From assembly GCF_013425525.1 (NCBI RefSeq), contig NZ_JACCKA010000087.1:49863-113862 (forward strand): 64,000 nt of DNA. Reading direction: 5' to 3'. The notes under the pieces are model-generated. The model ran no database searches. It was not told where the DNA came from and worked only from the letters and a program-made list of their open reading frames with translations. The number at the start of each line of letters is the position of its first letter. Within the stretch, counting starts at the first letter, position 1. Of this stretch, positions 14,772 through 24,788 are shown one piece after another. This DNA comes from Luteimonas salinisoli. Lineage in GTDB: Bacteria; Pseudomonadota; Gammaproteobacteria; Xanthomonadales; Xanthomonadaceae. The position numbers and the translations under genes were made by a program.

Positions 14772-16133
14772 GTGTCCAGATCCCGGCCCCCGACGAGCGA
14801 TGGCGACGACCTGCTGAGCGTCGACCGCAGCGCGCTGCGTCCGCTCGCCGAGCGGATGCGCCCGCGCACCCTCGACGAGATGGTCGGCCAGCGCAGGCTG
14901 CTGGCGCCCGGTTCGGCGCTGCGGCAGTCGATCGAGTCCGGCCGCGTCCACTCGATGATCCTGTGGGGCCCGCCGGGCTGCGGCAAGACCACCCTGGCGC
15001 TGCTGCTGGCGCACTACGCCGACGCCGAGTTCCGCGCCGTCTCCGCGGTGCTCTCGGGGCTGCCCGAGGTGCGCAAGGTCCTGGCCGAGGCCGGGCAGCT
15101 GTTCGCGGCCGGGCGTCGCACGGTGCTGTTCGTCGACGAGGTGCATCGCTTCAACAAGACCCAGCAGGACGCGTTCCTGCCGCACATCGAGCGCGGCACG
15201 ATCCTGTTCGTGGGCGCCACCACCGAGAATCCCTCGTTCGAGCTCAACTCGGCGCTGCTGTCGCGCTGCCGCGTGCACGTGATGGAGGCGGTGTCGGAGG
15301 AAGACATCGCCGCGGCGCTGCGCAGCGCGCTCGACGACGGCGAACGCGGCCTGGGCGGCCGCGGACTGCGGATCGACGGCGGCTCGCTGGCGCTGATCGC
15401 GCGCGCCGCCGACGGCGACGTGCGCCGCGGCCTGACCTTGCTCGAGATCGCCGCCGAACTCGCCGACGACGGCAGCATCACCCCCGCCACCCTCGAGCAG
15501 GTGCTGGCCGACCGCACGCGCCGCTTCGACAAGGGCGGCGAGCAGTTCTACGACCAGATCTCGGCGCTGCACAAATCGGTGCGCAGCTCGCATCCGGACG
15601 CGGCGCTGTACTGGCTGGCGCGCATGCTCGACGGCGGCTGCGACCCCGGCTACCTGGCGCGGCGGCTGACGCGGATGGCGATCGAGGACATCGGTCTGGC
15701 CGACCCGCGCGCGCTGCAAATGTCGATCGACGCCTGGGACGCCTACGAGCGGCTGGGCAGCCCGGAGGGCGACCTGGCGCTGGGCCAGCTGGCGATCTAC
15801 CTGGCCAGCACCGCCAAGTCGAATGCCGCCTACGCCGCCTTCAACGCGGCCCGGCGCGATGTGCGCGAGCACGGCACGCTGGAGGTGCCGATGCATCTGC
15901 GCAACGCGCCGACCCGGCTGATGAAGCAGCTCGGCTACGGCAAGGGCTACCAGTACGACCACGATGCCGCCGGCGGTGTGGCGCTGGACCAGACCGCGTT
16001 CCCGGATGCGCTCGGCGAGCGCATCTACTACGAACCGGTCGAGCGCGGCATGGAGCTGAAGCTCAAGGAGAAGCTGGACCAGCTGCGCCGGGCGCGACGC
16101 GAGGCGCAGGCCGGGCCGGACCCCGACACGTGA
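14772..16133 (+). CDS. rarA: Replication-associated recombination protein RarA (MgsA)
   Basis: AAA+ ATPase related to clamp-loader subunits that acts at stalled forks. The 453-residue protein has Walker A GPPGCGKTT and the Walker B region VLFVDEVHRFNKTQQDAFLP. The C-terminal tetramerisation domain is recognisable by FYDQISALHKSVRSSHPDAALYW-type sequence. It starts with GTG at 14772, 47 bases after lolA. Its stop codon overlaps the next start (GTGA), coupling it to the fluoride channel genes. Confidence 0.95.
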   Translation: MSRSRPPTSDGDDLLSVDRSALRPLAERMRPRTLDEMVGQRRLLAPGSALRQSIESGRVHSMILWGPPGCGKTTLALLLAHYADAEFRAVSAVLSGLPEVRKVLAEAGQLFAAGRRTVLFVDEVHRFNKTQQDAFLPHIERGTILFVGATTENPSFELNSALLSRCRVHVMEAVSEEDIAAALRSALDDGERGLGGRGLRIDGGSLALIARAADGDVRRGLTLLEIAAELADDGSITPATLEQVLADRTRRFDKGGEQFYDQISALHKSVRSSHPDAALYWLARMLDGGCDPGYLARRLTRMAIEDIGLADPRALQMSIDAWDAYERLGSPEGDLALGQLAIYLASTAKSNAAYAAFNAARRDVREHGTLEVPMHLRNAPTRLMKQLGYGKGYQYDHDAAGGVALDQTAFPDALGERIYYEPVERGMELKLKEKLDQLRRARREAQAGPDPDT

Positions 16134-16516
16134 GCCCGACCTGGTGGGTGCAACTGCTGTGCGTGCTCGGCGGCGGCGCTGTCGGCGGGGTGCTGCGCCA
16201 CCTGGCGACGGAATGGATCGACCGCCGCGGCGGCGGCGCCTTCCCCTGGGGCACCCTCGGGGTCAACGCGAGCGGCGCATTCGCGGCCGGCTGCCTGCTC
16301 GCTGCGCTGGAGGCCGCTCCCGCGCATGCCCGGCTGCTGTGGCTGTGCCTGGGCATCGGGCTGCTCGGCAGCTATACCACGGTGTCCGCCCTGGCCCTGC
16401 AGACGCTGCTGCTCGCGCGCGGCGGCGCCCGCGCCAGGGCGGCAGCCTATCTGCTGGCCTCGCTGGGGGCGGGCCTGGCGACCGTGGCTGGCGGCTACTG
16501 GCTGGTGGCGGGATGA
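16130..16516 (+). CDS. crcB: CrcB/FluC fluoride channel subunit, divergent copy
   Basis: A 128-residue, four-helix membrane protein of the fluoride exporter family. The conserved second region FPWGTLGVNASGAFAAGCLL is intact. The usual Phe-box signature (GGFTTFSTF) is altered here to LLGSYTTVSALALQT: both pore-lining phenylalanines are missing, while the TT pair remains. Start GTG overlaps the rarA stop, and its own TGA overlaps the next crcB start (ATGA). Loss of the Phe box in one of two tandem copies suggests it works as half of a heterodimer. That is an inference from the tandem arrangement. Confidence 0.85.
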   Translation: MSPTWWVQLLCVLGGGAVGGVLRHLATEWIDRRGGGAFPWGTLGVNASGAFAAGCLLAALEAAPAHARLLWLCLGIGLLGSYTTVSALALQTLLLARGGARARAAAYLLASLGAGLATVAGGYWLVAG

Positions 16517-16926
16517 GCGACGTGTCGCTGCTGGCGGCACTGCGGGTGGGGCTGGGGAGCGCATTGGGGGCAGCGGCGCGCTGGCTGCTGGCGCTCGCGC
16601 TTTCGCCCGCCGCTTCGGTGCCGGGATTTCCCTGGGGCACGCTGACCGCGAACGCGACGGGCGCGGCACTGATCGGTGCCTATGCGGCGCTGGCTGCACC
16701 GGGGGGGCGCTTCCCGGCCTCGCCGGGGCAGCGGCAGTTCGTGATGGCCGGCTTCTGCGGCGGCTTCACCACCTTCTCCCTGTTCAACACCGAAGTGCTG
16801 GCGGCGGCGCAGGCGGGACGGCTTGCGCTGGCCGCGGGAATCGTCGCGGTATCGGTGCCGCTGTGGCTCGCGGGCGTCTGGCTGGGGCACGCGCTGGGGC
16901 GGCGAATCGTCACGCGTGGATCCTGA
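16513..16926 (+). CDS. crcB: CrcB/FluC fluoride channel subunit, canonical copy
   Basis: A 137-residue FluC-family protein with four hydrophobic helices. It carries FPWGTLTANATGAALIG and the intact Phe-box motif GFCGGFTTFSLFNTEVL. It overlaps the first crcB by four bases. Dual-topology assembly makes FluC channels dimers in the membrane; tandem pairs are known elsewhere to form heterodimers. No fluoride riboswitch was recognised upstream of this cluster, which starts with rarA. Confidence 0.92.
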   Translation: MSDVSLLAALRVGLGSALGAAARWLLALALSPAASVPGFPWGTLTANATGAALIGAYAALAAPGGRFPASPGQRQFVMAGFCGGFTTFSLFNTEVLAAAQAGRLALAAGIVAVSVPLWLAGVWLGHALGRRIVTRGS

Positions 16927-16978
16927 TCGCGGCGTTCGGGAACGCGATCGAAGCATCGGCCCCGTGCCGACGATCGGC

Positions 16979-17215
16979 TCAGCCGATGCTGTCGGCCAGC
17001 CCCTGGACACCGGAACTGCGCGCGCAGTGCGCGCAGCAGTACACCGTGTCGCCGTCCTCGACGCCATGGCCGATGACCCGGCAGCCGCAGTGCGCGCACT
17101 TCGGCGCGAAAGCCTGGATCGCGCACTCGAAGGAGTCGAACGTGCCGGTGCGTTCGCCCCGGGTCACCTGGAATGCCTTGTCGTAGCGGTTTCCGCACAC
17201 GTCGCAGGTCGCCAT
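16979..17215 (-). CDS. Small cysteine-rich zinc-ribbon/metallothionein-like protein
   Basis: A 78-residue cytoplasmic protein with eight cysteines, in the order CDVC, FECA, CAHCGC and CCAHC, plus His residues (CGCRVIGHG, CCAHC). It resembles the short proteins often labelled prokaryotic metallothionein-like or zinc-ribbon proteins (MATCDVCGNRYDKAF start). Two or more zinc sites are likely. A good GGGAGA precedes the ATG at 17215; an upstream in-frame extension is ignored because it lacks conserved character. Convergent with crcB, divergent from the lipoprotein gene. Confidence 0.7.
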   Translation of the reverse strand: MATCDVCGNRYDKAFQVTRGERTGTFDSFECAIQAFAPKCAHCGCRVIGHGVEDGDTVYCCAHCARSSGVQGLADSIG

Positions 17216-17287
17216 CGGTCGTCTCTCCCGGACTGGTATCGATGGCGAGTGTGGCGCTCGGGGCGCCAGCATGCAGTGAAAGGGAAC

Positions 17288-17318
17288 CCGTTCACCGCCG
17301 TCACGAAACCGTGAACGG
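17288..17318. promoter_or_regulatory. Inverted repeat between divergent genes
   Basis: CCGTTCAC (17288-17295) and GTGAACGG (17311-17318) form an inverted repeat with a 15-base centre in the 261-base divergent intergenic region. It could be a regulator site or an mRNA hairpin for either gene. Nothing decides between these. Confidence 0.35.
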
Positions 17319-17476
17319 TGCGACCGGGCGCGGCCGGCGCCGGACCGCATCGCGCACACCGATTCCGGCCGTGCGCCTGTGCGACCCGTCCCGGTTCACG
17401 CCGCGACGAGCCGAGCATGCCGATACTCGGAGTCCGCCGCCCATCGGCGTCGTCGACGACTTTCGAGGAGGCTTCC

Positions 17477-18052
17477 ATGAACCTTTTCCACCCACCCGCG
17501 CGCTTCCCCCGGCTGCTGCTGGCGCTGGCCGCGGCGACGGTCCTTTCCGCCTGCCAGGGCGATCGCGCCGAGGAACGCGCCGCCGGCGCACCCACGCCCG
17601 CCGAGCGCCCGGCCCTCGGCCCGGGCGAGCCGCCCGCAGGGGTCGGCGCCGCGCCGCAAGGCCAGGCAGGGGATGGAAGGGCGACCGTGGTGGCATCGGA
17701 CACCGAGCCTGCGTACTTGACCGATGCCGCGCGGCAGGCGCTCTACGTGCTCGAGGGCAACGACGACGGCACCCGCTGCGATGCCGAGTGCGAGGAAGCC
17801 TGGCCGCCGGTGACCGCCCGCCAGACGCAGCCGACGCCGGGGCCCGGCCTGCAGGCGGACCTGCTGGGCACGATGCCGCGCAGCGACAGCAGCCTGCACG
17901 TCACCTATGACGGCAGGCCGCTTTACCGCTACGCCGCCGATGCCGGCGCCGCTCGCACCGCCGGTCATGGCGTCGAGGACCAGTGGGGCAGGTGGGCGCT
18001 GGTGTCGGTGCACGGGCCCGCCGTCCCGGAGAGCCAGGACCCGCGCGAGTAA
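17477..18052 (+). CDS. Secreted lipoprotein with repeat of lipoprotein DUF (PF03640-like)
   Basis: A 191-residue lipoprotein: signal peptide with lipobox LSAC (lipidated Cys at residue 26), a disordered Ala/Pro/Gly-rich spacer to about residue 75, then a domain with ALYVLEGNDDGTRCDAECEEAWPPV and LHVTYDGRPLYRYAADA. The YDG-PLY and CxxxCxxxWPP patterns are those of the secreted repeat family PF03640, often found in small envelope proteins of unknown role. AGGAGG precedes the ATG by six bases. Function unknown. Confidence 0.7.
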   Translation: MNLFHPPARFPRLLLALAAATVLSACQGDRAEERAAGAPTPAERPALGPGEPPAGVGAAPQGQAGDGRATVVASDTEPAYLTDAARQALYVLEGNDDGTRCDAECEEAWPPVTARQTQPTPGPGLQADLLGTMPRSDSSLHVTYDGRPLYRYAADAGAARTAGHGVEDQWGRWALVSVHGPAVPESQDPRE

Positions 18053-18238
18053 CACCGCCGGTCGCTCGCGGGTTCTTCCGCGGTCGCGGAGACGACCGCA
18101 TGGAGCGGGGCGACGGAGCGGCCGTCGACCGCCGGGGCGGCGCGGCGGACCCCGCGTCGTCCTCCGCGCCGGCCGGGCCGCACGTCGACTTCACGAGTCT
18201 GCTGTCATCGTCCGAAGCAGGCCACCGAAGGGAACGGA

Positions 18239-19900
18239 ATGTCCGAACACCTGGACCGGCTGGACCGGTCATCGCGCATCATGCGCTTCGCCTGGCGCCA
18301 CTATCGTTCCGGCGTGTTCGGCGGCGTGGCCTCGCGCCGGCGTCCCGGCGATGCCGATGCCGCGGCCGCCTTCGTCGACGACCTCGAGCGGCTGGGCCCG
18401 ACCTTCGTCAAGATCGGCCAGGCGCTTTCCACGCGCACCGACCTGGTCGCGCCCGCCTTCCTCGACGCGCTCAAGCGGATGCAGGACGACGTGCAGCCGC
18501 TGCCGTTCGCCGAGCTGCAGCCGGTGCTGGAGGAAGGACTGGGACTGCGCCTGAGCAAGGCGTTCGCGTCGTTCGAAGAGAAGCCGCTGGGCTCGGCGTC
18601 GCTGGCGCAGGTGCACCGCGCCGAGCTCCACGACGGCCGCCAGGTCGCGGTGAAGATCCAGCGCCCCGGCGTGGCCGCGACCATCGATACCGACATGGCG
18701 GTGCTCGACACCTTCGCCCGCGGCGCCGACCGCTTCACCGCGCTGGGCGAACGGATGCACTTCGCCGACATCGTCGGCGAGATGCAGCGGGCGCTGCTCG
18801 CCGAGCTGGACTACCTGGACGAAGCGGAAAGCCTGGAGCGCTTCCGTGCGCGCTTCCGCGTCTATCCGGAGCTGTTCGTGCCGGCCCCGGTCTGGGACTA
18901 CACCTCGCGCCGGGTGCTGACCATGGAGTACGTGCCGGGCTACAAGGTCACCGAGATCACCGGACTGCAGCGCACCGAGCGTGCGTTCGGCGAACTGGCG
19001 ACGGCGCTGCTCAAGGGCTACCTGGACCAGGTCTTCGTGCATGGCGAGATCCATGCCGACCCGCACCCTGGGAACGTGCTGCTCACCGACGACGGGCGCC
19101 TGGCGCTGCTCGATTTCGGCATGGTGGCCCACGTGCCCCCGCGGCAGCGCGAGCGCCTGCTCAAGCTCGTGCTGGGCGCGGTGGACGGCCGCGGCGAAGA
19201 CGTGGCGGTGGAGGCGATGGCGATCAGTGCGCGCCTGGAAGGCTTCGACGAGACCCGCTACGTGCACGAGGTCGGCCAGCTGGTGGCGCGCTATGCGGTG
19301 CGCTCGGAGCGCCTGGGGCTGTCCGAGGGCCGGCTGCTGCTGGAGATCGCGCGCATCGGCACCGTATGCAGGCTGCGCATGCCGGTGGCCACCACGCTGC
19401 TCGGCAAGACCATGCTCAACCTCGAGGCCGTGGCCGGGGCCCTGGATCCTGAGCTCGACGTCAAGCGCGCCGTCGAGGACCACGCCTACGACATCATGCG
19501 CCAGCGGCTGCGCTCGTCGCTGTCGCCGCAGCGGCTGGGCATGGAGGCGCTGGAGACGCAGTCGCTGCTGCGCGGCACGCCGCGCAAGGTGTCCGACATC
19601 CTCTCGCTGCTGGCCGACAACAAGCTGCGCGTGCAGGTCGGCGGGCTGGAGGAGTCGCACCTGATGGAAAGCCTGCAGAAGATCGCCAACCGCATCTCGA
19701 CCGGCATCATCACCGCGGCGCTGGTGGTCGGCGCCGCGATGCTGACGCGGGTGGAGACCGGGCGGACCTTGTTCGGCTACCCGGCGTTCGCACTGGTGCT
19801 GTTCCTGATCGCCGCCACCCTGGCGATCGTGCTGGTGGTCTCGGCGCTGCTGAGCGACCGCAAGGTGCGCCCGCGCGAGGAGCGCGGGCCGCTGGACTAG
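18239..19900 (+). CDS. AarF/UbiB-family atypical protein kinase
   Basis: A 553-residue ABC1/ADCK/UbiB-family protein. The defining KxGQ motif is at about 58-61 (FVKIGQALSTRTDL). Further on are the nucleotide-binding Ala/Lys region (VAVKIQRPGV), the catalytic-loop-like HADPHPGN and LLDFGM. Two hydrophobic helices at the C-terminus anchor it in the membrane. UbiB supports ubiquinone biosynthesis, but no other ubi genes are nearby, so it may be a paralogue rather than UbiB itself. A GAAGGGA lies upstream of the ATG. Confidence 0.85.
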   Translation: MSEHLDRLDRSSRIMRFAWRHYRSGVFGGVASRRRPGDADAAAAFVDDLERLGPTFVKIGQALSTRTDLVAPAFLDALKRMQDDVQPLPFAELQPVLEEGLGLRLSKAFASFEEKPLGSASLAQVHRAELHDGRQVAVKIQRPGVAATIDTDMAVLDTFARGADRFTALGERMHFADIVGEMQRALLAELDYLDEAESLERFRARFRVYPELFVPAPVWDYTSRRVLTMEYVPGYKVTEITGLQRTERAFGELATALLKGYLDQVFVHGEIHADPHPGNVLLTDDGRLALLDFGMVAHVPPRQRERLLKLVLGAVDGRGEDVAVEAMAISARLEGFDETRYVHEVGQLVARYAVRSERLGLSEGRLLLEIARIGTVCRLRMPVATTLLGKTMLNLEAVAGALDPELDVKRAVEDHAYDIMRQRLRSSLSPQRLGMEALETQSLLRGTPRKVSDILSLLADNKLRVQVGGLEESHLMESLQKIANRISTGIITAALVVGAAMLTRVETGRTLFGYPAFALVLFLIAATLAIVLVVSALLSDRKVRPREERGPLD

Positions 19901-20059
19901 GCGCTGCCGGCCCGGGGAGGGCGCAGCCGGCGCACTCACCCGGGCTTTGCGTCCGCCGCGCTAGGGTCCTGGACAGGGCGCCGCCTCGCCCCGGCGCGCG
20001 GAGGCCCGCCGCGACCGCAGCGCCCCGAAGTCACCGACCGCTCCAGGAGGATTCCGATC

Positions 20060-20500
20060 ATGGCAAACCTGCTCCGGATCGCCACCGCATTCGCCGCCGG
20101 TGCCGCGGCGATGTACTACCTCGATCCGCGCCTCGGCCGCAGCCGTCGCGCACGGCTGCGCGATCGCAGCCTCGCCACCGGCCACGACGCCGAGGCCTAT
20201 GCCCGCCGCCAGGTGCGGCACGCCGCCAACCACGTCAGGGGCGCCCTCGCCGAAGCGCGCTCCCACCTCGGCGCCCACGTCGTCAGCGACGAGCAACTGC
20301 AGGCGCGCATCCGCGCAGAGCTCGGCCACAGGGTCGAACGCCCCCGCGCGATCGAAGTCGCGGTCACCTCCGGCCACGTGCGCCTGCGCGGCGAAGCGCT
20401 GGCCGGCGAGATCGAGCCGCTGCTGACGGCGGTGGCGGACATGCCGGGGGTGCACGACGTCGACAACAGGCTCGGCGTGCGGGTGCTCCGGACCGGCTGA
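20060..20500 (+). CDS. BON-domain membrane-associated protein
   Basis: A 146-residue protein. The N-terminal 20 residues are hydrophobic (LLRIATAFAAGAAAMYYLDP), followed by a basic stretch RLGRSRRARLRDR like YtxH-type proteins, and a C-terminal BON domain (residues about 75-143, ending VADMPGVHDVDNRLGVRV). BON domains bind phospholipid or other envelope components. AGGAGG precedes the ATG. Role unknown; likely envelope stress or membrane maintenance by family analogy. Confidence 0.75.
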   Translation: MANLLRIATAFAAGAAAMYYLDPRLGRSRRARLRDRSLATGHDAEAYARRQVRHAANHVRGALAEARSHLGAHVVSDEQLQARIRAELGHRVERPRAIEVAVTSGHVRLRGEALAGEIEPLLTAVADMPGVHDVDNRLGVRVLRTG

Positions 20501-20520
20501 TCCGGCGGTCCCGGAGCCGC

Positions 20521-20557
20521 AAAAAAGAAAACGGCCGGCCGCAGGTGCGGCCGGCCG
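20521..20557 (-). terminator. Rho-independent terminator for the porin/PstS-like operon
   Basis: Reading the minus strand, an 11-bp perfect GC stem (arms at 20547-20557 and 20532-20542) is followed by TTTTCTTTTTT (20521-20531). It sits 19 bases beyond the stop of the PstS-like gene. Confidence 0.92.
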
Positions 20558-20576
20558 CTGTCGTCGGCGATCCGGA

Positions 20577-20999
20577 TCAGAAGGTGAACAGCACCTTCAC
20601 CGAACCGTCCACGCTGGCGTCGTCGATATAGCCGATCGCGCCCGGCGTCGAGGCCACCTTGGCCTTGACCGCGGCGTCGTTGGCCACTTCCTCCGGCGCC
20701 TTGGCCTTGCCGGTGAACACAAGCCGCGACCAGTACGAGGTCAGTTCCGCACCCGCGCGGCCCAGTACATCCTTGTCGAAGCTGTCGCGCAGGGCGCCGC
20801 CGCGCTGGTAGACGACCGAGGCCTGGGCGCCGCCGACGCTGGTCTCGCGACCGAGGAACACCCGGCGCACGGCCTCGGCGTCCATCGCGCCGGCGCCGCT
20901 GTCGGCGGCCACCACCACCGAGCCGGCTTCGGCGTCGAACGGGGAGGCGAGGGCGACGGCGAGTCCGAGCGCGGCGATGATCTTGATGTTGGATGTCAT
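20577..20999 (-). CDS. Small PstS-like periplasmic substrate-binding-domain protein
   Basis: A 140-residue secreted protein. The signal peptide runs to about residue 25 ([12 protein letters not shown]), followed by a phosphate-binding-protein-like domain: [31 protein letters not shown] and [12 protein letters not shown] are all typical of short PstS relatives. It is about half the length of true PstS, and no pstCAB genes follow. It lies 13 bases downstream of a porin gene, so the two probably form an operon for uptake or sensing of an anion. The ATG at 20999 is chosen because it begins the signal peptide. Confidence 0.75.
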   Translation of the reverse strand: MTSNIKIIAALGLAVALASPFDAEAGSVVVAADSGAGAMDAEAVRRVFLGRETSVGGAQASVVYQRGGALRDSFDKDVLGRAGAELTSYWSRLVFTGKAKAPEEVANDAAVKAKVASTPGAIGYIDDASVDGSVKVLFTF

Positions 21000-21012
21000 G
21001 TCGGGCTCCGGA

Positions 21013-22146
21013 TCAGAACGTGAAGACCAGGCCCACCGAGGCCAGGTCGCTTTCGGCACGCGCGCCGGTCTTCGATTCGAAGCGGGTCCAGTCGGCCTTG
21101 AACGCGACGTTGGACATGAAGTCCCAGCGCGCGCCGATGCTGGTGTAGGTTTCCTCGTTCCGGGTGCCGGCCACCGCGCCTTCGAGCACCGGGTACAGCG
21201 GATTGTCCTGCGGCAACAGGCCGAGGATGTCGCGGCGCGGCTCGCCCTTGCGTTCGCCGTACACCACGTAGGGCATGACCTTGCCGAAGCGGCGACCGGC
21301 GCTCACGTACCAGTCGGTCTGCCGGGGCACCAGGGCACCGTCGACCTTGGTGGTGATCCGCTCGCCCACCAGCAGCCAGCCGTTGCGCTCGACCTTGGCG
21401 CCGATGCTGCTGAACACGCCCTCGTCGTCGTCCGCGACGATGTTCGCGGCCACCGCATCGAGCCCGTAGGCGGCGAACACGCCGGCCAGCATCTCCAGGT
21501 CGTCGATGTGGGCGCTGAAGTCGGAGCGGAACCAGGCCGCGCGCAGCGACAGCCACTCGTCGTACTCCATCTCCCAGGCGAACCCAGCCTGGTTGCGGGT
21601 TTCGACCGGCAGCGCGCCGGCGTTGTTGAGCTCGCCGTCGTAGCCGCCGTACTGCACTTGCAGATGCGAGTACCAGCTACCGAAGTTGGCGGCGTGCGAA
21701 ACGGTCACTCCGTCGAGGGTGTCCAGGCCGAGGTTGTAGACAGCGGTGGGCGGGCGCATCCAGGGGTAGGCGTAGCCCACGTCGAGGAAATCGGAATAGC
21801 GGTAGAAGGCCGAGCGCTGGCGGCCGACCTTGGTGGAAAAGCCATGGTCGAGACGAATGTTGGCATAGGCCCAGGCGAGTTCCGCATCGAAGCCGTCGTC
21901 GCCGGTGCCGATGATCTGCGCCACCGCCTCGATGCGCTCGCTGATGTCGGCGTTGATCTGCAGGCCGAACAGCGACTCCTCCGCGAAATCGATGTCGGAG
22001 TCGTAGTTGCTGCCGGGATAACCGCCGTCGTCGGTGGTCTTGCCGGCCACGACCTGGCCGAACCCGCTGAACCTGACTTCGGCGCTTGCCGGGGCGGCCG
22101 CAAGGCCAAGGGCCGCCAGGATGGCGGTTGCGAGAATTTGCTTCAC
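21013..22146 (-). CDS. Outer-membrane porin
   Basis: A 377-residue beta-barrel protein with a signal peptide ([22 protein letters not shown], read with fMet) and alternating aromatic strands throughout. It ends in ASVGLVFTF, with the terminal Phe needed for BAM insertion. Translation starts at GTG 22146 behind CCGGAGA. The mature part begins [13 protein letters not shown], as in proteobacterial general porins. Linked to the small PstS-like gene downstream, which hints at an anionic substrate, but specificity cannot be read. Confidence 0.85.
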   Translation of the reverse strand: MKQILATAILAALGLAAAPASAEVRFSGFGQVVAGKTTDDGGYPGSNYDSDIDFAEESLFGLQINADISERIEAVAQIIGTGDDGFDAELAWAYANIRLDHGFSTKVGRQRSAFYRYSDFLDVGYAYPWMRPPTAVYNLGLDTLDGVTVSHAANFGSWYSHLQVQYGGYDGELNNAGALPVETRNQAGFAWEMEYDEWLSLRAAWFRSDFSAHIDDLEMLAGVFAAYGLDAVAANIVADDDEGVFSSIGAKVERNGWLLVGERITTKVDGALVPRQTDWYVSAGRRFGKVMPYVVYGERKGEPRRDILGLLPQDNPLYPVLEGAVAGTRNEETYTSIGARWDFMSNVAFKADWTRFESKTGARAESDLASVGLVFTF

Positions 22147-22344
22147 GAATGTCTCCGGACTTGGGGATCGATGCAGCGCACGCGGTGGCTGCGGGGTGAC
22201 GCCAGCGGCGCTGCACGCAGTAACGGCGCACCGAAACATTTCTTTAACGCAGCATTCGGCCGGCGCGCTCAAGTGGCGCTGGCGGCTGCCGCTAACGGGG
22301 CCGGCAGCTCGCGCCTCCCGCAAGCGATCAGCAAAGGTTTCCTC

Positions 22345-24537
22345 ATGACCCGTACGATTCCGCTCGCCCTCGACAGCCTCATCGCGCGTTCCGGCCGGCC
22401 GCTGCGCCGCTTGTCCATCCGCGCGAAGGTGATGCTGGTCCCCGTGGCGGCACTGGCCGGGTTCCTGCTCTACGCCGTCTTCAGCGTGATGGTGGCGCAA
22501 TCGAACGCATCCACGCTCGACCGCTTCGGCAAGCAGCACCTGCCGGTGCTGGACGGCCTGGGCGCGGTGCGCGCCGAAATGACCGCCACCCGCACCCTGT
22601 TCGGGCAGGCACTGGGCGACGGCGACGACTTCCTGGTCGAGGAGGCCGTAGAGCGCTCCGCAGCGGTCGGCGCCATTCTCGACTCGCTGCTCGAGGCGGA
22701 CCCCTCCCTGACGGGCAGGGTGGGGCCGATGCGCGAGCAGTGGCAACGCTACGTCGCGCTCGCCTCCGAGGTGGTGATGGGGCAGATCGAGGGCGCCATC
22801 GACATCGCCTCGCTGCAACAGCGCGTCGAGGAGATGAATGCGGGCTACCTCGCCATCGAGCAGGATGCGGGAACGCTGCACGCCGAACGCCGGGAGGAAT
22901 TCACCGCCGCGCTGCAGAGCGCCTCCGCCTCGGCCAGCCGGGCCGCGATGCTCGGCGTCGCCCTGGTGCTGGTGCTGGCGGTCTGCGTGCTGTTCGCCTC
23001 GATCGTGATCGAGCGCGCGATCCGCGGGCCGATCGAGAAGCTGCGGGCCGCGATCCGCGAGGTCACCGCCGGGCGCTTCTCGGTCCAAGTGGAGGCCGAG
23101 GGCAGCGATGCCGTGGCGATGATGTGCCGCGACTTCTCCACGCTGCTCGGCAACCTCAACGCCGCGATCTCGGAAACCAACCATGTGCTCGGCGCGGTGG
23201 CGCGCGGCGATTTCGGCCAGCGCGTGGGGGCGGACCTGCCGGGCGATCTCGGCGTGCTCAAGCGCGGGGTCAACGCCAGCGCCGAGTCGGTGGCCGGCAC
23301 CATGGCCGCGCTCGACCGGGTGATGGACGCGATCGCCGCGGGCGATTTCGCCGCGCGCATGGACGAGTCGGTGCAGGGCGAGTCCAGGGCCAAGGTGGAC
23401 CGGGCCATGGGCGAGCTGCAGGCCGCGTTCGGCGCGCTGCGGCTGACCATGGAGGCCGCCGCCGGCGGCGACTTCGGCCAGCGCATCGAACTGTCGCTGC
23501 CGGGCGAGCTCGACGAGCTGAAGCGCGCCGTCAACAGCGCGCTCGGCTCGCTCGACCAGGCGTTCTCGGAGATCCAGGCCACCACCGCGGCGCTGGCCGA
23601 CGGCGACCTGACCCGCCGCACCCGCGGCGAGTTCGGCGGTTCGCTGGGGGAGGTGACCGGCGCGCTCAACCAGGCCCTCGACACCCTGCAGCATGCGCTC
23701 GCCGACGTGGCCCAGGTCGCCGGCGACGTCGGCGCCGGCGCCACCGAGATCGCCAGCGGCAACGCCGATCTCAGCCAGCGCACCGAGCAGCAGGCCGCGG
23801 CGCTGGACCAGAGCGCGGCCGCGGTGGAGCGGCTGGCCGGCGCGGTACGCAACGCCGCCGACAACAGCAAGCAGACCCGCGAGATCACCCGCGCCGCCAA
23901 CGACAAGGCGCAGGAGGGCGCCGACGTGGTGCGCCAGGCCATCGCGGCGATGAACGCGATCACCGACGCCAGTTCGCGCATCGCCGACATCATCGGTCTG
24001 ATCGACTCGATCGCCTTCCAGACCAATCTGCTCTCGCTCAATGCCGCGGTGGAAGCCGCCAGGGCAGGGGAGCAGGGGCGGGGATTCGCGGTGGTGGCCA
24101 ACGAGGTGCGGTCGCTGGCCTCGCGCACCGCGGACTCCGCCAAGGAGGTGCGCGGGCTGATCGCCACCGCCGGCAAGCGCATCGCCGAGGGCAATCAGCT
24201 GGTCGCCCGCACCGGGCAGTCGCTGGAGGACATGGCCGGTTCCAGCGAGCGGATCGCTGCGCTGGCGTCGGAGGCCTCCGATTCGATCGAGACCCAGGCC
24301 CAGGGCCTGCAGCAGGTCAGCCAGGCGATCAGCCAGCTGGAATCTTCGAACCAGCAGAACAGCGCGATGGTCGAGGAAGTGGCCGCCGCCAGCGCCTCGC
24401 TCAGCGACCAGGCAGGGCGCCTGCGAGAGGCGGTGTCGCGGTTCCGCGTGGACGACGCCGGGGCGGCACCGACCGCCGCCGCCCCTCGCGGGCGGGCCGC
24501 GGAAATCGAGGCGGAGCTGGACGCCGAGTTCGCCTGA
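22345..24537 (+). CDS. Methyl-accepting chemotaxis protein with several HAMP-like domains
   Basis: A 730-residue chemoreceptor. Membrane helices at about residues 30-53 and 208-228 enclose a periplasmic four-helix-type sensor. Then come at least three HAMP-like repeats, recognisable by the recurring [18 protein letters not shown] and AGGDFGQRI signatures, before the signalling domain with hairpin core [21 protein letters not shown]. The C-terminus AELDAEFA lacks a CheR-docking NWETF pentapeptide. Chained HAMP units are known in receptors and adenylate cyclases. The ligand is unknown. The gene is divergent from the porin. Confidence 0.93.
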   Translation: MTRTIPLALDSLIARSGRPLRRLSIRAKVMLVPVAALAGFLLYAVFSVMVAQSNASTLDRFGKQHLPVLDGLGAVRAEMTATRTLFGQALGDGDDFLVEEAVERSAAVGAILDSLLEADPSLTGRVGPMREQWQRYVALASEVVMGQIEGAIDIASLQQRVEEMNAGYLAIEQDAGTLHAERREEFTAALQSASASASRAAMLGVALVLVLAVCVLFASIVIERAIRGPIEKLRAAIREVTAGRFSVQVEAEGSDAVAMMCRDFSTLLGNLNAAISETNHVLGAVARGDFGQRVGADLPGDLGVLKRGVNASAESVAGTMAALDRVMDAIAAGDFAARMDESVQGESRAKVDRAMGELQAAFGALRLTMEAAAGGDFGQRIELSLPGELDELKRAVNSALGSLDQAFSEIQATTAALADGDLTRRTRGEFGGSLGEVTGALNQALDTLQHALADVAQVAGDVGAGATEIASGNADLSQRTEQQAAALDQSAAAVERLAGAVRNAADNSKQTREITRAANDKAQEGADVVRQAIAAMNAITDASSRIADIIGLIDSIAFQTNLLSLNAAVEAARAGEQGRGFAVVANEVRSLASRTADSAKEVRGLIATAGKRIAEGNQLVARTGQSLEDMAGSSERIAALASEASDSIETQAQGLQQVSQAISQLESSNQQNSAMVEEVAAASASLSDQAGRLREAVSRFRVDDAGAAPTAAAPRGRAAEIEAELDAEFA

Positions 24538-24788
24538 GCTCGACCCGGTCGGCCGATGCGGCCGGTGCGACGCTGCTCCATCTCGCCGCGAGGGAAGTCT
24601 CCTTCGCGCGACCCGTCTTCGCAGCGGTCGGTCTTTCGATCGTCCGCCTTAGGGAGCGCGCTCGCGCGGCGCTCCGGGAAGGCAGGATGAAGCGGTTCGG
24701 CAACGAGGCCGTGCGGAACGCTTCATGCCCGCTGCACCGCAGCCGAGACTCGGCAGGTGGGCGGAGGCAATTCGCGCTCCCGGATTAC

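Noticed and set aside
18053-18238. Possible small gene between the lipoprotein and UbiB-like genes
   Set aside because: Open frames here are GC-rich chance frames without start signals; no structure beyond weak hairpins was seen.
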